Shown piece after piece: positions 60,621 through 64,000 of a DNA stretch of 64,000 bases. How positions within the stretch are numbered: position 1 is the first letter of the stretch; each line of letters starts with the position of its first letter. Under the pieces are notes generated by a model. That model ran no database searches. It was not told the DNA's origin and saw only the letters and a list, made by a program, of their open reading frames with translations. Source of the DNA: Syngnathus acus (Eukaryota; Chordata; Actinopteri; Syngnathiformes; Syngnathidae); NCBI RefSeq assembly GCF_901709675.1, contig NC_051087.1:1444001-1508000 (forward strand). Direction: 5' to 3'. The translations under genes were made by a program, and so were the position numbers.

Positions 60621-61608
60621 TCCCCTTCCTCTCATCAAAGTCTGGCTAGATAAGAAGTGACTGCTCAGTGACTGATAGAGACCTTCCGCAGCCGAGAGAT
60701 TTTCTGTTATCGGGCCAAAAACCCAGGTGGGGCGGTGCGCCAGAGCATATGGCACCGAACCACGACTCAATTAATCCAATTTTTATTTTTTAAGTTTGGC
60801 TGCCACCGTTAAACTAACCCAATCATCTGCGACATTTAAAATTCGGCGAATTAGTCAGTCAACCACCAAGGGGCGAACACCTGGTTTGCAAAAATTGAGA
60901 TGAGGCTTAGCATAGTCAGATGCTCGTGCCTTGAAAGAAATCAATGTTTGTTGTCCGGAACTTCATGATTGTTATGTTTATTCAAAGAGCCTTTTGAACA
61001 ATTTAAATTCTTGGGTATTTTTGAAATGATCTTTTAATCTGAAACCGAATACACAAGAAGGTTGGGTAATGAACGACATGCTAACAGCTAGCTGCTGCTT
61101 CACTTATACCAAGCACCAGATTCGATTCAAACTTGATTTTCTTTTTTTTAATGGAAACATCAAATCCTCTCCTCGGGTTAATTAGCACACACAAAGAGAG
61201 CGGCCATGTTGATTCCCCGGCTGCCTTCTCCTGCCAAGAGGCGTTGCAGGTGGGCCAAATAACACATGCATGGCCTTTGTAGGCGGCTTTTAATTGAGTC
61301 CCACTCTAACGCCACACAAGCGCAAAAGCAGATGGTACGACGGCTAAGGCGCTCGGCCAAAAATAATCACGGCGGCGCGGGCGCACGTGGCTAGACCTCA
61401 TTTGAGCTGCCATCAAAGTGGTAGTAGCAGAAAATATGGCGGTGATGTCCAGTTACTTTTGCCCAGCAGCATAAAAAAAAGTATTATGTCATAAAGTGAA
61501 CTACAATTCCCAAATGACTGCTGGACCTTCCTTTTGCAATTAATACAAAATATATTTTGGGCTACTCTGCTCTAAGTGGCTGAAATTGCAAACAAATTCT
61601 GCCTGTGA

Positions 61609-61624
61609 CCAAAAGGGGGCGCAG
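61609..61624 (+). promoter_or_regulatory. CTCF-like motif
   Basis: CCAAAAGGGGGCGCAG resembles the CTCF core. Function is not shown. Confidence 0.3.
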
Positions 61625-64000
61625 TGCATCAACAGCTGTCTGATTTTACCGCTTTAAAGGGACAGTTTCGGAAACTTTCTTATTTGGGATGACTCGGATT
61701 CACAGACGTGGCGCTTTTATGTCGGCTATCAAGAGAGCCCCTTCATGCGGATACCGTTTGTCTTTTTAACGGCACGGCACCGCAGTGGCTTTTATGACGG
61801 GATAAATCTGAGCGCTACAGACTCGTCGTGTTCTCTCACTGTTATTTCATATTTAATATCACTCCTTGTTCAAAGTCTGCCAAGATAATTTTGCGGGATT
61901 TTTTTTTTTTTAAGTTTGAATCCTTTAGCTCAGCTAGAATCTAAAGAATTCGACCGGCGCGCGGAATTCAAGTCTTTTGACTGTTTTGTGGGCTGTATCA
62001 AAATGATAACAGCCATAGAACAGGAACTGAGAGGCTCTTGCTGCTCCATATGAGCAACATTGATGATCACAAACGACCAGATTCATTTTACAGAAGCTAA
62101 CGCTACAGCATGTAGCTAAGAGAGTGCAATGGCTAATGGCTAGCATAAATGTGATGCTAACCGTAGGATAGGAAATGGAAATGTCTTGGCTCAGTTACAT
62201 TATGAGCGTGCTTATTATAATTACATACTATATGCTGATGTCGCACAGTGGCTAATGACAGGCATGGAGAATTTTTATGGCTACATTAGAGCAGGAAATG
62301 GATCTGATTGCAGGATGGAAAGTGTCACATTTAAATGATTTCATAGATGCTAATGAGAAGCACATAAAGCATGTACATAACATTTTTGGTCTGGTTTTCA
62401 AAGGAGGCTCACTGAACCTGTATCGTTTGTTTCAGACATTGTATTTCCAAATCAACAATTATTAATTCATGAACTCTGTATCACGATTTTTCTTATCAGT
62501 GTGGGCAGACTTTGGCGTTTTTTGTCAATTAACATAATACAAACCTCGGTTTACTCAACAAAGCGATAATGAGGCCACAAAGACAATGAAGATAATTAAT
62601 AAATGTCTGGAGATAATTAGTCGTGTTAAAGTAATTAGCTTTTGGCTAAAAGACGTCAACACTGAGCGGTTGGCAAGAGATGTTTTTAAAAACATGCACC
62701 AACATGGGCTAATTTTCATATATCCTTGATTATTTTGCAGAGAATTAGCGCCGTACTGATGAGAAAAGGCTTGAACAGATTAATTAAAAAAATATTTCAA
62801 TGAGAAAGATGATTTGGAATATGAGTGCTTTGAGTTACAAACAAACTCACCGCACTGGGATGGTTGTGTGCTGTTCAAACAATGCGCAAGGTATTGTTTA
62901 AAACGGCGGCAAAACGGGGGAGATAAAAAACCCTTTTCGTCCTAGTAGTATCAATAAAAGGCTGTTATTAAGATAATAAGAGTTATAGACGAAGGAGGCT
63001 GAAAACAAAATGAAGGAAATAAATGATAGGAGGCAGCAAAGCAGCGAGGCAAAAAAAATACACACAAGATAATCCTTATCTGGAAGCGGTCAAGGGTAAA
63101 TGCCGACACTCCCGCGTGTGACATTGCAAATAACCCAAGTTTGTTTACTTCCAACTCTAATAAACTTAATCTGCGCTTATTCTTAAAAACGACCTTGGAG
63201 TTGCCTGACGCACTAAATCGGGCCTTTTATTGATCACACGTCGTGCTTGTGTTAGCCTTATAGCCTAGCTTTGGTAATACATCTTAATACATCACAAACA
63301 TTGCCTCCACTTATTCTATATTGTGCACAAATAAAGGCCTCGCCCACCATGGGCGGTATTTGCAGAAATATGGTGTTTTTTATTAAAAGGTAAAAAAAAT
63401 GTCAAGAGGCACTAAAGGCGCATTTCCTTTTAGTGCAGATGAAATGAGAAACTTGAGTCTAACATAAAGCATAAAGCTTTATTATGATGGTGAATCATAC
63501 ACAGCGCTGCTACTTGAGCAGGTCGCCCACTCTGCCCCCCCCCCGCCATATTTCACACTTGAAATCAATAGCAGGCAAGTTCGAGCTCACATAAAGTCGT
63601 ACGACATCCGTCGCCTACGTTTCATGCAGGGATGACCACATGTGAGCTAGCATAAAACGGCAATTATTTACACTTTTTTTTTTTTTTTAACGGGCTTGAG
63701 GACAGCATGAAAACGGCCTGTAATGGCGCAACCTCCTCAATCCATTCTGCAAGCGCTCGCCTCCGCTGGCGATGAGATTCAAAGAGGCTCTCGCACCCCC
63801 TCGTTGCCGACATGTCGGTCCGCTACTCCTCTTCCACTCCAGTCGAGTGGCAGCGAGTGAAATAATTTGTGGCAAATGTTGTCTGCCTACGGCTGGGCAA
63901 TATTTTCTTTTGTTTGATGCGTAGAAGACAAAAAATGTGAAATACATCGGCTCATAACGTTTGCAGTGTGCGCTTTGTTTTTAGAATGCTAGCCTAGCTA

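Larger units (their letters stand above)
56001..64000. other. Gene-free tract to the window end
   Basis: No coding exon recognised. Dense GCTAAT/GCTAGC words occur at 56710-57080. Other content: poly(C) runs at 58432-58444 and about 58586-58596, a 15-base A run near 59098, a CpG-rich patch at about 59190-59480, a CCAGCA hexamer repeat at 60592-60620 beside GATA-type words, a CTCF-like word at 61609-61624, and TAAT-rich DNA at 62560-62830. Confidence 0.55.

Noticed and set aside
1-64000. CRISPR arrays, operons, bacterial mobile elements, integrated virus
   Set aside because: Spliced vertebrate genes define the sequence; no spaced direct-repeat array, retroviral gene or phage-like gene cluster was seen.

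Overview
The window is vertebrate nuclear DNA and fits a teleost fish with a compact genome, probably a percomorph. The evidence is that three vertebrate genes lie within 17 kb, most introns are about 65-120 bp with canonical GT-AG borders, and the translated exons are collinear with the vertebrate proteins PCM1, acid ceramidase and FRG1. The species cannot be named from sequence alone. There is no operon, CRISPR array or other prokaryotic feature.

Layout. (1) Positions 76-9784, plus strand: PCM1, a centriolar-satellite scaffold. Its 5' end lies outside the window. I resolve 36 coding exons joined in one unbroken reading frame of about 1976 residues. Its 3' UTR ends near 10,110. (2) Positions 10137-14114, minus strand: ASAH1, a lysosomal acid ceramidase. 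It is complete, with 14 coding exons and 392 residues, and lies tail-to-tail with PCM1. (3) Positions 14833-16933, minus strand: FRG1, a nuclear RNA-processing and actin-bundling protein. It is complete, with 9 coding exons and 254 residues, and is head-to-tail with ASAH1. (4) Positions about 17,040-64,000: 47 kb in which I find no convincing protein-coding exon. This part holds simple repeats, one well-formed short inverted-repeat transposon, two tRNA-derived fragments, a 42-bp minisatellite with a decayed relative, another decayed repeat, many short GCTAGC/GCTAAC-type words, several CpG-rich patches, and several repeat-free stretches with homeodomain, POU or GATA-type words that look like candidate conserved non-coding elements.

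How the parts relate. The three genes belong to unrelated pathways (centrosome and cilium, sphingolipid breakdown, RNA processing) and no shared function is implied. The PCM1 and ASAH1 3' ends are so close that their poly(A) signals overlap on opposite strands. The abrupt change from dense genes with very short introns to a 47-kb gene-free tract suggests a regulatory landscape for a gene beyond the right edge. That is inference; alignment to other fish genomes would decide it. I found no clear novel system. The most useful leads are the shared PCM1/ASAH1 terminator, the PCM1 coding duplication and possible microexon, the alternating 42-bp minisatellite, and the candidate enhancers.
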